NCBI GenBank assembly: GCA_002500745.1
Contig: DLST01000003.1
Coordinates: 30,351-94,350 of the forward strand
DNA: 64,000 nt
Direction of reading: 5' to 3'
DNA from: Sphingobacterium sp. UBA7855
GTDB taxonomy: Bacteria > Bacteroidota > Bacteroidia > Sphingobacteriales > Sphingobacteriaceae
In this document: positions 8,606 to 18,183 of the stretch, in pieces
How the letters are laid out: each line of letters begins with the position of its first letter
Numbering within the stretch: position 1 is the stretch's first letter
The notes under the pieces: generated by a model
Told to the model about the DNA's origin: nothing
What the model saw: only the letters and a program-made list of their open reading frames with translations
The model's database searches: none
Program-made: the position numbers and the translations under genes

Positions 8606-8756
8606 CTATTCTACTTCAGTCAGGCGTTGTTGCACTTACCTGCGTAAGAAGAACATGGGCAGGAAGAAAATTTAATATAAACAGAATAGCTTATCATGTG
8701 TCGTAGCTTCATTGAAAAGAATGAGTGCAGACACCTTAATCAATACTTATTTGCAT

Positions 8757-10382
8757 ATGAATTTGAAGAAATCACTATATCTCATTACTTTGGGCGCTTT
8801 ACCTCTCTTTTCTTTCGGGCAGTCGGACACCATTCCAGCGAATTGGTTCAATCTGGATTATAAAACGGACGGGGTTATGGGAATCAGTACCGAAAAAACC
8901 TATAAGACTTTGTTGAAAGGAAAAAAATCTATCCCAGTCATTGTTGGTGTCCTGGATGGTGGGGTGGATATTCATCATGAGGATCTCAAAGATGTGGTGT
9001 GGATCAACACGAAAGATAGTCTCTCCAATGGTGTGGACAACGATGGTAATGGCTATATCAACGATAAATACGGCTGGAATTTTATTGGAAATGCTGATGG
9101 AAAGAATGTTCAGTTTGACAACTTGGAGTTGACAAGGATGCTTAAAACATTGGATCAAAAATTTGCTAACATTACCGCTGCATCTGAGCTCAATGAGGTA
9201 AGCAGAAAAGCCTTCGCCAACTATCGAAAGATGACTGCTGAATATAAAAACAAACTCGAAGAAGCGAAGATGGGACAGTTTTCATATGATGCACTCAAAC
9301 GCAACATAGATGCTGTTGTCCGTGAAATCGGCAAGAAACCCGAAGAGATTACACAAGAAGATATAGACAATTTTAAGGCAACCTCGAGCACCCAACGAAT
9401 TGCGCTAGGCTATGCTAAAGATGAAATACAAAATGGTGGCTTTGCCAAATTTTTCGATGATATTACCGAAGGCGCAAAATATTTCAATAACCAGGTAGAT
9501 TACCATTTAAATAAAACGTACAATTCCCGACCGATCGTTGGAGATGATTACGAAGATGCTTCGGAGCGGTACTATGGTAATGCTGATGTGAAAGGTCCAG
9601 ATGCATTACATGGAAGCCATGTGGCGGGAATTATTGGCGCAAAACGTAATAACAATATTGGTATTAACGGAGTAGCAGACAATGTTAAGATACTCACCGT
9701 TAGACTTGTCCCTGATGGTGATGAGCGCGATAAAGATGTGGCAAATGCGATTCGTTATGCAACAGACAACGGCGCAAAAGTAATTAATATGAGCTTCGGG
9801 AAGGGGTACGCGTATAATAAACAGACCGTTGATGATGCCGTCAAATATGCTGAATCAAAAGATGTATTGATGATCCATGCTGCAGGGAATGACAGTGAAG
9901 ATAACGATATTGAGCCTAATTTTCCGATGAAATATTATACTGATGCAAAAGGGGATACAACCGGCGTTGCCAACGCTTGGATCACAGTAGGCGCAACTGG
10001 CCTCCGCCTAGACAACGAGCTTCTCGCAGATTTTTCCAATTATGGTAAAAAAACTGTCGATGTTTTTGCACCTGGTGTGCACATCAATTCAACTATACCA
10101 GATTCGAAGTATAAAGAAGAACAGGGTACGAGTATGGCTGCTCCAGTTGTTGCCGGTTTAGCCGCAATGATCCGTTCTTATTATCCAACTTTGAGTGCAG
10201 TGGAAACCAAAAGGATTATTATGGAATCAGTGGAAAAGCCAGACCAACTGGTACAAGTGAAAGTTGGTGAAGATGCAACAAAAACGGTTCGCCTATCCGA
10301 TATATCCGTCACTGGCGGTATTGTCAATGCCTATAATGCTATCATTAAAGCAGAGGAATATACAAACAGAAAGAAAAAATAA
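8757..10382 (+). CDS. secreted S8 (subtilisin-like) serine peptidase
   Basis: A 541-residue subtilase. The start at 8757 is preferred because MNLKKSLYLITLG opens a clear signal peptide ending near FSFGQ; an ATG 45 nt upstream would bury it. The catalytic residues are Asp67 in VLDGGVD, His285 in LHGSHVAG and Ser459 in GTSMAAP, with oxyanion Asn in AAGNDSED. Asp and His are about 218 residues apart, far more than the few tens usual in subtilisins; the extra segment is charged and mostly helical in look. No type IX sorting domain is seen at the C terminus, so it is probably periplasmic. The gene is alone on its strand. Confidence 0.88.
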   Translation: MNLKKSLYLITLGALPLFSFGQSDTIPANWFNLDYKTDGVMGISTEKTYKTLLKGKKSIPVIVGVLDGGVDIHHEDLKDVVWINTKDSLSNGVDNDGNGYINDKYGWNFIGNADGKNVQFDNLELTRMLKTLDQKFANITAASELNEVSRKAFANYRKMTAEYKNKLEEAKMGQFSYDALKRNIDAVVREIGKKPEEITQEDIDNFKATSSTQRIALGYAKDEIQNGGFAKFFDDITEGAKYFNNQVDYHLNKTYNSRPIVGDDYEDASERYYGNADVKGPDALHGSHVAGIIGAKRNNNIGINGVADNVKILTVRLVPDGDERDKDVANAIRYATDNGAKVINMSFGKGYAYNKQTVDDAVKYAESKDVLMIHAAGNDSEDNDIEPNFPMKYYTDAKGDTTGVANAWITVGATGLRLDNELLADFSNYGKKTVDVFAPGVHINSTIPDSKYKEEQGTSMAAPVVAGLAAMIRSYYPTLSAVETKRIIMESVEKPDQLVQVKVGEDATKTVRLSDISVTGGIVNAYNAIIKAEEYTNRKKK

Positions 10383-10456
10383 ATATTTTCTCGTTTTTTA
10401 TACCAAAACCACCTTTTGTCCGTTTAATTATTTAACTTACAGAGACAAAACACAAG

Positions 10457-10654
10457 ATGCTTATGGTAGAAAATTTTACCCAATCAGAAAACGAAGTTCA
10501 AAATTTGATCACCCAAAATGAAAAGGTAATGACAGACGAGGACATTGAAAATGAATTAAAACTTCAATTACCAAAAATGTTGCTTCATCCAAGCAAAAGA
10601 TGTATTAAGAATATCCTCGCATATTCTAAACAACTGGAAAAAAGAAAAGCCTAA
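10457..10654 (+). CDS. small acidic/basic protein of unknown function
   Basis: A 65-residue protein (63 if the second ATG at 10463 is used) without signal or membrane segment. The N-terminal half is acidic and polar (ENEVQNL, DEDIENEL), the C-terminal half basic (LLHPSKRCIKNILAYS). It is followed at once by a strong terminator, which supports transcription as a real unit. I do not recognise a family; similar short proteins occur in Sphingobacteriaceae as far as I recall. Confidence 0.6.
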   Translation: MLMVENFTQSENEVQNLITQNEKVMTDEDIENELKLQLPKMLLHPSKRCIKNILAYSKQLEKRKA

Positions 10655-10679
10655 TCTCGGAGATTAGGCTTTTCTTTTT
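10641..10679 (+). terminator. terminator of the 65-aa gene
   Basis: Perfect 9-bp stem GCCTAATCT / AGATTAGGC (10649-10657, 10661-10669), 3-nt loop, A-rich before, T-rich after. Confidence 0.8.
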
Positions 10680-10816
10680 AAACTTACACAACCAGTACCA
10701 TACAGTGTAAACCAGCTACATTATTTTTGCGCTATGTAATTTAACGATAGATTATTCCCCATGTAATGCATTCCAAAATTTCTTTTTTGATGGAAATTTT
10801 GGCTAGTTTTGAAGCA

Positions 10817-11494
10817 ATGTTAAAACAAGAACGATACAAGGCTTTTGTAGATTATTTCTCCAAAAATAGTCCTGATGCACAGACAGAACTCAATTATGGC
10901 AATGCATTTGAATTACTTGTTGCGGTTATTTTATCTGCGCAGTGTACAGATAAAAGAATCAATCAGGTCACGCCCAAATTATTCGAGCGCTACCCCGATG
11001 CACATAGTTTGGCAGCTTCTAGCGTAGATGAAGTATTTAGTTATATACGATCAGTAAGCTATCCGAATAACAAAGCGAAACACCTTGTGGGCATGGCTAA
11101 AATGCTGATTGATCAGTTCGATAATAAGGTGCCGGAAAAAATCGAGGACCTGGTGAAACTTCCGGGCGTCGGTCGAAAAACCGCTAACGTCATTTCATCT
11201 GTCGTCTACCATAATCCAGCTATGGCCGTAGACACACATGTTTTCCGTGTTGCAAATCGTTTAGGTCTAACCTATCGCGCCACAACACCGTTGGCCGTGG
11301 AAAAGCAGCTGGTAAAAAATCTACCTAAAGATACGATCGCGATCGCCCATCATTGGCTAATCTTACATGGACGTTATATTTGTCTGGCCCGAAAGCCAAT
11401 GTGTGAGAAATGCCCGATCACTTATATGTGCAAATATTTTGAAAAAAACCATCGTATCAAAAGTATTTCGGATGAGCTAGAAATAAAAAGCTAA
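10817..11494 (+). CDS. nth: endonuclease III (DNA glycosylase/AP lyase)
   Basis: Base-excision repair enzyme removing oxidised pyrimidines. The 225-residue protein has the helix-hairpin-helix with catalytic lysine in LPGVGRKTANVI, the catalytic aspartate in AVDTHVFR, and a C-terminal 4Fe-4S loop with cysteine spacing C-x6-C-x2-C-x5-C (CLARKPMCEKCPITYMC). The start MLKQERYKAF at 10817 matches the usual N terminus; an upstream ATG at 10766 would add 17 unrelated residues. It is followed by recA 68 nt downstream, which has its own promoter. Confidence 0.93.
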   Translation: MLKQERYKAFVDYFSKNSPDAQTELNYGNAFELLVAVILSAQCTDKRINQVTPKLFERYPDAHSLAASSVDEVFSYIRSVSYPNNKAKHLVGMAKMLIDQFDNKVPEKIEDLVKLPGVGRKTANVISSVVYHNPAMAVDTHVFRVANRLGLTYRATTPLAVEKQLVKNLPKDTIAIAHHWLILHGRYICLARKPMCEKCPITYMCKYFEKNHRIKSISDELEIKS

Positions 11495-11513
11495 TTTTTT
11501 TAGTGAATAATAC

Positions 11514-11543
11514 TTGGTTTATGATTTTTAATTTTTAATTTTG
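11514..11543 (+). promoter_or_regulatory. recA promoter
   Basis: TTG (11514-11516), 19 nt, then TAATTTTG (11536-11543), both matching the Bacteroidota -33/-7 pattern; recA starts 20 nt downstream. No obvious LexA-type palindrome was seen overlapping it. Confidence 0.6.
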
Positions 11544-11562
11544 AGAAATATATACTAAAAAT

Positions 11563-12588
11563 ATGAGCAACACAGATAAACTAAAAGCGTTACAGCTGAC
11601 GTTAGATAAATTAGAGAAGAACTTTGGAAAAGGTTCAATTATGAAATTGGGAGATACTGCTGTTGAGCCTATTGAGGCTATTTCTACAGGATCTCTTGGT
11701 TTGGATATCGCCTTAGGGATCGGTGGTGTACCAAAAGGCCGTATCATTGAAATATATGGACCTGAATCTTCAGGTAAAACTACTTTAGCAACACACATTG
11801 TTGCCGAAGCACAGAAAAAAGGCGGTATTGCAGCTATCATCGATGCTGAACATGCTTTTGATAAATACTACGCTCAAAAATTAGGTGTAGATGTGGAGAA
11901 CTTATTGATTTCTCAACCAGATAACGGTGAGCAAGGTTTAGAAATTGCGGATAACCTAATCCGTTCTGGAGCAATCGACGTCATTGTTATTGACTCCGTG
12001 GCAGCTTTGGTACCAAAAGGCGAAATCGAAGGTGAAATGGGCGACTCTAAGATGGGACTTCAAGCTCGTTTAATGTCTCAAGCTTTACGTAAGCTGACGG
12101 GTACAATTTCAAAAACAAACTGCTGTTGTATTTTCATTAACCAGCTGCGCGAAAAAATTGGTGTGATGTTTGGTAACCCAGAAACGACAACGGGTGGTAA
12201 TGCACTTAAATTCTATTCTTCTGTTCGTTTAGATATCCGTCGCACATCACAGATCAAAGACTCTGATGAAGTATCGGGTAACCGCGTAAAAGTAAAGATT
12301 GTAAAAAATAAAGTAGCCCCTCCATTCCGTATCGCAGAATTTGATATCATTTTTGGTGAAGGTATCTCTAAGGTCGGTGAAATCATTGATCTGGGTGTTG
12401 AATACGGTATCATCAAAAAGGCAGGCTCTTGGTTTAGCTATGGTGACACGAAACTAGGACAAGGCCGGGATGCTGTCAAATCCTTGTTATTCGACAACCC
12501 CGATTTAATGGATGAACTTGAGGGAAAAATCCGCGCCGAGGTAACAGGAGAAGATCCGATGCTTAACGTTGAGGAAAACGAAGACTAG
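11563..12588 (+). CDS. recA: recombinase RecA
   Basis: Strand-exchange ATPase for homologous recombination and the SOS response. The 341-residue protein shows the Walker A loop GPESSGKTT (about 66-74), Walker [13 protein letters not shown], and the DNA-binding L2 region [20 protein letters not shown]. The acidic C-terminal tail (LNVEENED) is typical. Length is normal for the family. It is a single gene with its own promoter and terminator. Confidence 0.97.
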   Translation: MSNTDKLKALQLTLDKLEKNFGKGSIMKLGDTAVEPIEAISTGSLGLDIALGIGGVPKGRIIEIYGPESSGKTTLATHIVAEAQKKGGIAAIIDAEHAFDKYYAQKLGVDVENLLISQPDNGEQGLEIADNLIRSGAIDVIVIDSVAALVPKGEIEGEMGDSKMGLQARLMSQALRKLTGTISKTNCCCIFINQLREKIGVMFGNPETTTGGNALKFYSSVRLDIRRTSQIKDSDEVSGNRVKVKIVKNKVAPPFRIAEFDIIFGEGISKVGEIIDLGVEYGIIKKAGSWFSYGDTKLGQGRDAVKSLLFDNPDLMDELEGKIRAEVTGEDPMLNVEENED

Positions 12589-12614
12589 TTGCTGTAAAAA
12601 TTAGTATAATGTAG

Positions 12615-12646
12615 GTAGCCATTCTATATAGGATGGCTACTTTTTT
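12615..12646 (+). terminator. recA terminator
   Basis: Stem GTAGCCAT / ATGGCTAC (12615-12622, 12633-12640) followed by six T. Between this and the next terminator at 12845 nothing else is recognisable. Confidence 0.8.
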
Positions 12647-12844
12647 ATAGGCCCCATCTTGACACCTTGCCAATAGGGCTAAAAACTTCAAAGACTGCGT
12701 TTGTAAAGCTACACGAAATCGATTACTGCTATGTTCAATTAACCGCGCAAAAAAAACACTGAATGAGCCTAGTTCTATATTAAAATTCATCCTATCCAAA
12801 TAGAATAAAAATGTGCGTACAGAAGTGAGATTCTTTTAAAAATA

Positions 12845-12872
12845 AAAAAGGACGCTTTAAGCGTCCTTTTTT
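12845..12872. terminator. terminator after pruA
   Basis: Perfect 8-bp stem GGACGCTT / AAGCGTCC (12850-12857, 12859-12866) with A-run and T-run on either side; it follows the pruA stop on the minus strand. Confidence 0.8.
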
Positions 12873-12895
12873 ATTTAGCAGGTAGTTTAACTTCC

Positions 12896-14533
12896 TTATT
12901 CTCCTTTTTCCAAGAAAGGATATCTATAATCTGTATCTGGATTAAATGTCTCTTTGATTGTACGTGGAGATACCCAACGAAGCAGGTTGATCATTGATCC
13001 CGCTTTGTCATTTGTACCCGAGCCTCTAGCACCACCAAACGGTTGCTGACCTACGACAGCACCTGTACACTTATCATTGACGTAGAAATTACCAGCGGCA
13101 TGTCTCAATTTATCTGTTGCTAAATTAATAGCATAACGGTCTTGTGCAATAATTGAACCTGTCAGCGCATAAATAGAAGTCTTGTCAACGATAGCTAATG
13201 TTTCTTCAAACTTAGCATCCTCGTAAACATAGATGGTCAGTACCGGTCCGAACAATTCTTCAACCATTGTTTCGTAATCAGGCTTGGAAGCTTCAATGAT
13301 TGTTGGATGAATGAAATAGCCTTTAGATTTATCGTAAGTACCACCGACTACTATTTCTGCGTCATTAGACTCTTTAGCTCTATCAATGTATTTTGCCAAT
13401 TTATCAAATGATTTTTCATCTATAACAGCATTGATAAAGTTTGTAAAATCCTCTGTACCACCAATCGTAAATGACTTCACATCGTTCGTCATAGATTCTT
13501 TCAATGCTGGCCACAGTGATTTAGGAATATAGGCGCGTGAAGCTGCAGAACATTTTTGACCTTGGTATTCGAAAGCACCACGAACCAAAGCTGTATTTGC
13601 AACTTTCAGATCTGCTGAAGGATGAACAACGATGAAATCCTTACCGCCTGTTTCACCAACGATACGTGGGTACGTTTTATAACGGTGAATATTGTTACCT
13701 ATCGTTTTCCAGATATCCTGGAATACACCTGTTGAACCTGTGAAGTGGATACCAGCAAAATCAGGATGTTGGAAAATCACATCACCTGCATCAGGACCAG
13801 AAACGTATACCAAATTAATAACTCCATCGGGAAGTCCGGCTTCACGGAAGATCTTCATCAATACATTCGCCGAATAGATCTGAGTATTGGACGGTTTCCA
13901 TACCACAACATTTCCCATCATAGCGACACATGAAGGCAAATTACCTGCAATAGCTGTAAAATTGAATGGAGTCAACGCAAATACGAAGCCCTCCAAAGGG
14001 CGTTGTTCCACACGGTTCCAAACACCTTTTCCTGAAATAGGAGGTTGTTGCTTATAGATCTCAGTCATATATTGCACGTTAAAGCGCAAAAAGTCAGTGA
14101 TCTCACATGCTGAGTCAATTTCTGCCTGATAGGGGTTTTTAGATTGACCCAACATCGTCGCAGCATTCAACTCATAACGGTATTTTCCTGATATCAATTC
14201 AGCAGCTTTTAAGAATATTGCTGCACGATCTTCCCATGCAAGATTTTCCCAATCTTTTTTTGCGGCTAAAGCGGCATTGATTGCATCTGTTACGTGAGAT
14301 TTATCGCCTTGGTTGTATTGACCTAAAATATGCTGATGGTCATGTGGAGGAGCTATTGTTACTTTTTTAGAAGTAGTGATTTCTTCACCGCCAATATACA
14401 TTGGGATATCGATCTGTTTTGAACGTGCCTCATCAATTGCTGCTTTCAACAATTTGCGTTCTTTTGTTCCGACAGCGTAAGTATACACCGGTTCATTGGT
14501 AGGAACAGGAACTGTAAAAAATCCTTTAGACAT
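12896..14533 (-). CDS. pruA: L-glutamate gamma-semialdehyde dehydrogenase (P5C dehydrogenase)
   Basis: Oxidises glutamate-5-semialdehyde (from proline or ornithine breakdown) to glutamate with NAD. The 545-residue protein is a full-length member of the eukaryote-like P5CDH group. It has the aldehyde dehydrogenase glutamate motif VGETGGKDF and the catalytic cysteine in GQKCSAASRAY, with the NAD-binding GSTG in HFTGSTGVF. It lacks a proline dehydrogenase domain, and no putA-like gene is adjacent. It is a single gene on the minus strand, ended by a strong terminator. Confidence 0.93.
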   Translation of the reverse strand: MSKGFFTVPVPTNEPVYTYAVGTKERKLLKAAIDEARSKQIDIPMYIGGEEITTSKKVTIAPPHDHQHILGQYNQGDKSHVTDAINAALAAKKDWENLAWEDRAAIFLKAAELISGKYRYELNAATMLGQSKNPYQAEIDSACEITDFLRFNVQYMTEIYKQQPPISGKGVWNRVEQRPLEGFVFALTPFNFTAIAGNLPSCVAMMGNVVVWKPSNTQIYSANVLMKIFREAGLPDGVINLVYVSGPDAGDVIFQHPDFAGIHFTGSTGVFQDIWKTIGNNIHRYKTYPRIVGETGGKDFIVVHPSADLKVANTALVRGAFEYQGQKCSAASRAYIPKSLWPALKESMTNDVKSFTIGGTEDFTNFINAVIDEKSFDKLAKYIDRAKESNDAEIVVGGTYDKSKGYFIHPTIIEASKPDYETMVEELFGPVLTIYVYEDAKFEETLAIVDKTSIYALTGSIIAQDRYAINLATDKLRHAAGNFYVNDKCTGAVVGQQPFGGARGSGTNDKAGSMINLLRWVSPRTIKETFNPDTDYRYPFLEKGE

Positions 14534-14692
14534 ATTACAAGTATTTATTATTCAATCAAAAATGCTATCCATTAATCATGAAGGCTATCCACCCTATTAC
14601 TTGGTATGAAAGATCATGATTTCAACTTATTAACTTGACACTAAATAGCGCTAATAGCGTAAAATTACCTTAAATATTATGAATACCCAAAG

Positions 14693-15352
14693 TTACTGTC
14701 CCTCTTTCACCACCTTGGAAAAGATACGTTTAAATTTTTCCAATTTCGGTTTAATGACCAATTGACAGTAAGGTTCCTTTCCATTTAAGCGGTAATAATC
14801 TTGATGATAGTCTTCTGCCGGATAAAATATCGTTGCCGGAACTACTTCGGTTACAATAGGTTTATTAAAAACCTTTTCTTTTTCCAAAGCCGAAAGATAA
14901 TACCGCGTCTTGTCAAGCTGTTCTTTAGTATGTACAAATATAGCCGACCGATATTGCGTACCGACGTCGTTTCCTTGTCGATTAAGTTCAGTCGGATCGT
15001 GTGCTACAAAAAATGCCTCTAATAGCTTATCATAACTGATCACACCGGGATCAAAAATAATCTGAGTTGCTTCGGCATGCCCGGTGCTTCCACTACAAAC
15101 TTGGGTATAGGTCGGATTCTTGGTCCATCCTCCGGTATATCCTGACACAACATTTACAACACCTTTCAGTTCTTTAAACTGTGCTTCGGTACACCAAAAA
15201 CAGCCTGCGGCAAATGTCGCCGTATCCAGCTTAGCCGCATTTTTTAAAGGCAATTTAGAGAAGTCCACTTGCTTGGTCTGTGGTTTATGCCCCTGACAGG
15301 ATGTACAGGCAACAAATGCCACCAACATTATAAAAAGATTTTTCACATGCAT
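14693..15352 (-). CDS. msrA: peptide-methionine (S)-S-oxide reductase, lipoprotein form
   Basis: Repairs methionine S-sulfoxide in proteins. The 219-residue protein has the active-site motif GCFWCTEAQF. The start at 15352 gives a lipoprotein-type signal (hydrophobic MHVKNLFIMLVAF, then VACTSC with a lipobox-like cysteine), so it is probably anchored in the envelope; an upstream ATG adds 17 residues in front of the signal. No fused MsrB domain. Resolving cysteine candidates are not obvious besides Cys in YCQLV near the C terminus. Confidence 0.9.
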   Translation of the reverse strand: MHVKNLFIMLVAFVACTSCQGHKPQTKQVDFSKLPLKNAAKLDTATFAAGCFWCTEAQFKELKGVVNVVSGYTGGWTKNPTYTQVCSGSTGHAEATQIIFDPGVISYDKLLEAFFVAHDPTELNRQGNDVGTQYRSAIFVHTKEQLDKTRYYLSALEKEKVFNKPIVTEVVPATIFYPAEDYHQDYYRLNGKEPYCQLVIKPKLEKFKRIFSKVVKEGQ

Positions 15353-15532
15353 AGTTATCAATTTGGTTGTAAACGCTAGATAAAGTACTCGTTTTATCAG
15401 CAACGCTGTACAGAATCAAATAATATAAAAATAAACGCTGTTTACTGAAACAAACCTTCGTGATTTCGTAGCTACAACTAGCAAGTAGAGCGAAATGAAG
15501 GCTCTTCTTAGCTAATACCGCGGGAAACTTTC

Positions 15533-15570
15533 AAAAAAAAAAGCGACAATAAATTGAATTGTCGCTTTTC
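15533..15570. terminator. terminator after the superoxide dismutase gene
   Basis: Perfect 9-bp stem AGCGACAAT / ATTGTCGCT (15542-15550, 15558-15566) with a ten-base A-run on the plus strand, i.e. a long T-tract on the minus strand. Confidence 0.85.
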
Positions 15571-15593
15571 TGATTGTATTATCAAATGAACTT

Positions 15594-16202
15594 TTATTTC
15601 GATGCGGCATAGTTTTGCGCTACGGCATCCCAGTTGATCACATTGAAAATTTCTTCCAGATACGCTGGACGCTTGTTTTGAAATTTCAAATAATAAGCGT
15701 GCTCCCAAACGTCAATACCAAGAATTGGTGTACCTTTCACTTCAGCAACATCCATTAATGGATTATCCTGATTTGGTGTAGAAGTTACAGCTAATTTTCC
15801 ATCAGCATCAACGATTAACCAAGCCCAACCAGACCCAAAACGAGTGGCGCCAGCAGCTTGAAGTTGCTTTTTCAATTCATCAAATGAACCAAAAGTAGCA
15901 TCGATTGCTTCAGCTAATTCACCTGTTGGGGCTCCACCAGCGTTTGGACCTAAAACTTTCCAAAACAAAGAGTGATTATAATGACCACCACCGTTGTTAC
16001 GTACAGCTGCAGAATATTTACTTACATTTTTGATGATATCCAATAACGATAGATTCTCTGCGTCTGTGCCTGCGATTGCTTTATTTAAATTATCCACATA
16101 GGCCTGATGGTGTCTGTCATGGTGGATTTCCATTGTAGTCTTATCAATATGTGGTTCCAATGCGTCGGCTGCGTAGGGTAACGCTTCTAATTCAAATGCC
16201 AT
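15594..16202 (-). CDS. sod: Fe/Mn superoxide dismutase
   Basis: Converts superoxide to peroxide and oxygen. The 202-residue cytoplasmic protein has metal ligands His in [10 protein letters not shown], His in GHYNHSLFW, and Asp/His in [19 protein letters not shown] and NQDNPL, with the glutamine in the second shell, are Mn-type or cambialistic signatures rather than the Fe-type AATAWNH / NAGTPL, so Mn or dual metal use is likely. Single gene with a -7 element about 45 nt upstream and a strong terminator. Confidence 0.93.
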   Translation of the reverse strand: MAFELEALPYAADALEPHIDKTTMEIHHDRHHQAYVDNLNKAIAGTDAENLSLLDIIKNVSKYSAAVRNNGGGHYNHSLFWKVLGPNAGGAPTGELAEAIDATFGSFDELKKQLQAAGATRFGSGWAWLIVDADGKLAVTSTPNQDNPLMDVAEVKGTPILGIDVWEHAYYLKFQNKRPAYLEEIFNVINWDAVAQNYAASK

Positions 16203-16243
16203 ATCTATTTTAATTTAAATGTTTATTACTCTATTTATATATA

Positions 16244-16251
16244 CAAATATA
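16244..16251 (-). promoter_or_regulatory. -7 element of the sod gene
   Basis: TATATTTG on the minus strand fits TAnnTTTG, about 42 nt before the start codon. A -33 element at proper spacing is not clear. Confidence 0.45.
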
Positions 16252-16303
16252 ACACAATATATAACGTTATGTTTTTATGTATTACAATAAATTCAATATC
16301 TCA

Positions 16304-16771
16304 CTAACGTTTTTGACGAAAAAATGATTTTACTAAATCAGCGCATTCTGCTTGCAAAACACCGTATGAAATTACGGTTTTGGGATGCAATATCTTATCA
16401 TGAAAATGTGAATAACCACGTTTTTCGTCCTTTGCTCCATACACGATCTTCCCGATATGTGTCCAATAAGCTGCTCCAGCACACATAATGCACGGCTCTA
16501 TGGTGACATATAAAGTACATTCATCCAGGTATTTACCGCCAAGATAATTTGCAGCTGCTGTAAATGCCTGCATCTCTGCGTGAGCGGTCACATCATTCAG
16601 TCGCTGTGTCAAATTATGCCCCCTCCCTATTACACGTCCACGATGAACAATAACTGCTCCAATAGGCACTTCTCCTTCTTCATATGCCATCTTTGCTTCG
16701 TTCAATGCCATACGCATAAAAGACTCATCACTATCGATCAGTTGTGTTCCTTCAAAATCTATAAATGTCAT
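16304..16771 (-). CDS. tadA: tRNA adenosine(34) deaminase-like nucleoside deaminase
   Basis: A 155-residue zinc deaminase with ligands in TAHAEMQAF and EPCIMCAGA, the cytidine-deaminase-fold signature with catalytic Glu next to His. The sequence after it (IGKIVYGAKDEKRG) agrees with TadA, which converts A34 to inosine in the tRNA-Arg anticodon. A guanine deaminase is less likely but not excluded. It is the last gene of a three-gene minus-strand run (CsbD-like, CsaA-like, tadA), 9 nt after the previous stop. Confidence 0.82.
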   Translation of the reverse strand: MTFIDFEGTQLIDSDESFMRMALNEAKMAYEEGEVPIGAVIVHRGRVIGRGHNLTQRLNDVTAHAEMQAFTAAANYLGGKYLDECTLYVTIEPCIMCAGAAYWTHIGKIVYGAKDEKRGYSHFHDKILHPKTVISYGVLQAECADLVKSFFRQKR

Positions 16772-16780
16772 GACACAAAC

Positions 16781-17122
16781 TTAGCTAAGTTTAGATCCAT
16801 TTGGTAATTTTTTATCAACAGAAGTCAAAACAATATCGCCATTTTCATCTGGAAAACCGGTCACCAGGCATTCCGAAAAAAAATTAGCGATCTGTTTTTT
16901 GGGGAAATTCACGACTGCAACGACTTGTTTTCCGATCAGTTCTTCTTTGCTATAGTGTACCGTAATCTGGGCACTGCTTCGCAGTATCCCTATCTCATCA
17001 CCAAAATCAAGTTTCAGTTGATAGGCTGGTTTCTTCGCTTTTGGAAAATCCTGTGCATCCAAAATTGTTGCTACTCTCAAATCCACCTTCTCAAAATCGC
17101 CCCAGCTAATCATATCACTCAT
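16781..17122 (-). CDS. csaA: tRNA-binding OB-fold protein, CsaA-like
   Basis: A 113-residue single-domain protein of the tRNA-binding family. It begins with the sequence WGDFEKVDLRVATI typical of CsaA and of the C-terminal EMAP-like domains of MetRS, and has the conserved NFPKKQIANFFSECLV region near the end. CsaA binds tRNA and has been linked to chaperone activity in Bacillus. Its start overlaps the stop of the preceding gene by 4 nt, so the two are probably translationally coupled. Confidence 0.85.
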   Translation of the reverse strand: MSDMISWGDFEKVDLRVATILDAQDFPKAKKPAYQLKLDFGDEIGILRSSAQITVHYSKEELIGKQVVAVVNFPKKQIANFFSECLVTGFPDENGDIVLTSVDKKLPNGSKLS

Positions 17123-17328
17123 AATCTATTGCTACTGATATCCTGAATCTCTTTACCTATCGTAAATAAAACATAGGAAGGTTTTCGCCGCAAACGCAAA
17201 GACAATCTATTGATCAACTTATCTTCATCTCCTGCTTGAAAAGCTAAATCTTCATCACTTAAATGATTGTACTTGCGACGGAGTTTCTCTTTGGCTACTT
17301 GCCATTGTTCTTCGTTAATTTTCAGCAT
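17119..17328 (-). CDS. CsbD-like small protein
   Basis: A 69-residue basic protein. The pattern W..AKEKLRRKYNHLSDEDL....GDEDKL resembles the CsbD/general-stress family (W-x-K-x-K-x-K-W-L-x-D-D-L-x-G-x-x-D-x-L), though the C-terminal third differs from the usual form. No signal or membrane segment. It heads the operon with csaA and tadA. Family assignment is moderate and function unknown. Confidence 0.6.
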   Translation of the reverse strand: MLKINEEQWQVAKEKLRRKYNHLSDEDLAFQAGDEDKLINRLSLRLRRKPSYVLFTIGKEIQDISSNRL

Positions 17329-17415
17329 AACTAAGATTTAGGTATAAAATTTGTATATCTTTACTGAACTGTAAAAGTTTGTTTAAAGATACAATATATA
17401 CATAAATAAAAGATT

Positions 17416-18012
17416 ATGAAAAAGATTTTACCAGCATTACTTTTGATTTTTGGTAGCGTAGCAACGGCACAGGCGCAGCTTCTTCCTGGATTTGAGGTGG
17501 GTGTTAAGGGTGGCTTAAACTTCTCAAAGCTTAAAAGCGATGGCAAATATTTCAATTCTGACACGAAAGCTGGCTATCAAGCGGGGCTTTATGGCCGTGT
17601 TGGTGTATTAGGTTTCCATATTCAGCCTGAGGTTTATTTAACAGGTAAAAACACAAAAGTAACCAATCAAAATGGTGAATCTACAGATGTTAAATTTACG
17701 ACAGTGGATGTTCCGGTGTTATTGGGCAAACGTTTTGGCTTAGGTCCGATTGGCGCTCGAATCCAGACGGGGCCAATATTCTCATTTAAGGTGGATGACA
17801 AACAAGATAAGGTTTTTGATCAATTAAATCCAAATAACTATAAAAAGAGTGGTACCTCATGGGCATTTGGTGTAGGCGCTGATGTTTCCAGTTTGCGTGT
17901 AGATCTACGTTATGAAATGGGCTTAAATAAAGTCAATAATGAGAGTCAGGCAAATCCAAAAATCAATATGTGGAGTATCGGTTTAGGCTACAGATTATTT
18001 AGTATTCTTTAG
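17416..18012 (+). CDS. outer-membrane beta-barrel (porin-like) protein
   Basis: A 198-residue protein with a signal peptide (residues 1-20, ending in TAQAQ) and alternating hydrophobic/glycine-rich strands of the OMP_b-brl_2 type (GVKGGLNFSKL, AGYQAGLYGRVGV, GIHIQPEV-like strands), finishing with an aromatic residue-rich strand (WSIGLGYRLF). Size and pattern fit a small 8-stranded barrel, common in Bacteroidota. No ligand can be assigned. Single gene ended by a terminator. Confidence 0.8.
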   Translation: MKKILPALLLIFGSVATAQAQLLPGFEVGVKGGLNFSKLKSDGKYFNSDTKAGYQAGLYGRVGVLGFHIQPEVYLTGKNTKVTNQNGESTDVKFTTVDVPVLLGKRFGLGPIGARIQTGPIFSFKVDDKQDKVFDQLNPNNYKKSGTSWAFGVGADVSSLRVDLRYEMGLNKVNNESQANPKINMWSIGLGYRLFSIL

Positions 18013-18042
18013 TAGGTTAAGCTGAGTTTATATACCGTTCGA

Positions 18043-18075
18043 AAGTCCGTTTTTATTCAAAACGGACTTTTTATT
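18043..18075 (+). terminator. terminator of the barrel protein gene
   Basis: Perfect 11-bp stem AAGTCCGTTTT / AAAACGGACTT (18043-18053, 18059-18069), 5-nt loop, then TTTATTT. Confidence 0.8.
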
Positions 18076-18148
18076 TCAATAAACTTTAGAACCGTTCTAA
18101 ATTGTTGCTTTTTCTTGTCAAAATGGTATCATATTTAATAGCAAATAG

Positions 18149-18156
18149 TAGATTTG
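18149..18156 (+). promoter_or_regulatory. -7 element of the sdh operon
   Basis: TAGATTTG fits TAnnTTTG and lies 27 nt before the sdhC start codon. The -33 element is unclear. Confidence 0.5.
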
Positions 18157-18183
18157 CCTAATTAAAATTAAATTACAAGGATA

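Noticed and set aside
12563..12799. 78-residue minus-strand frame overlapping the recA end
   Set aside because: It overlaps the recA coding end and its terminator hairpin and shows no recognisable features.
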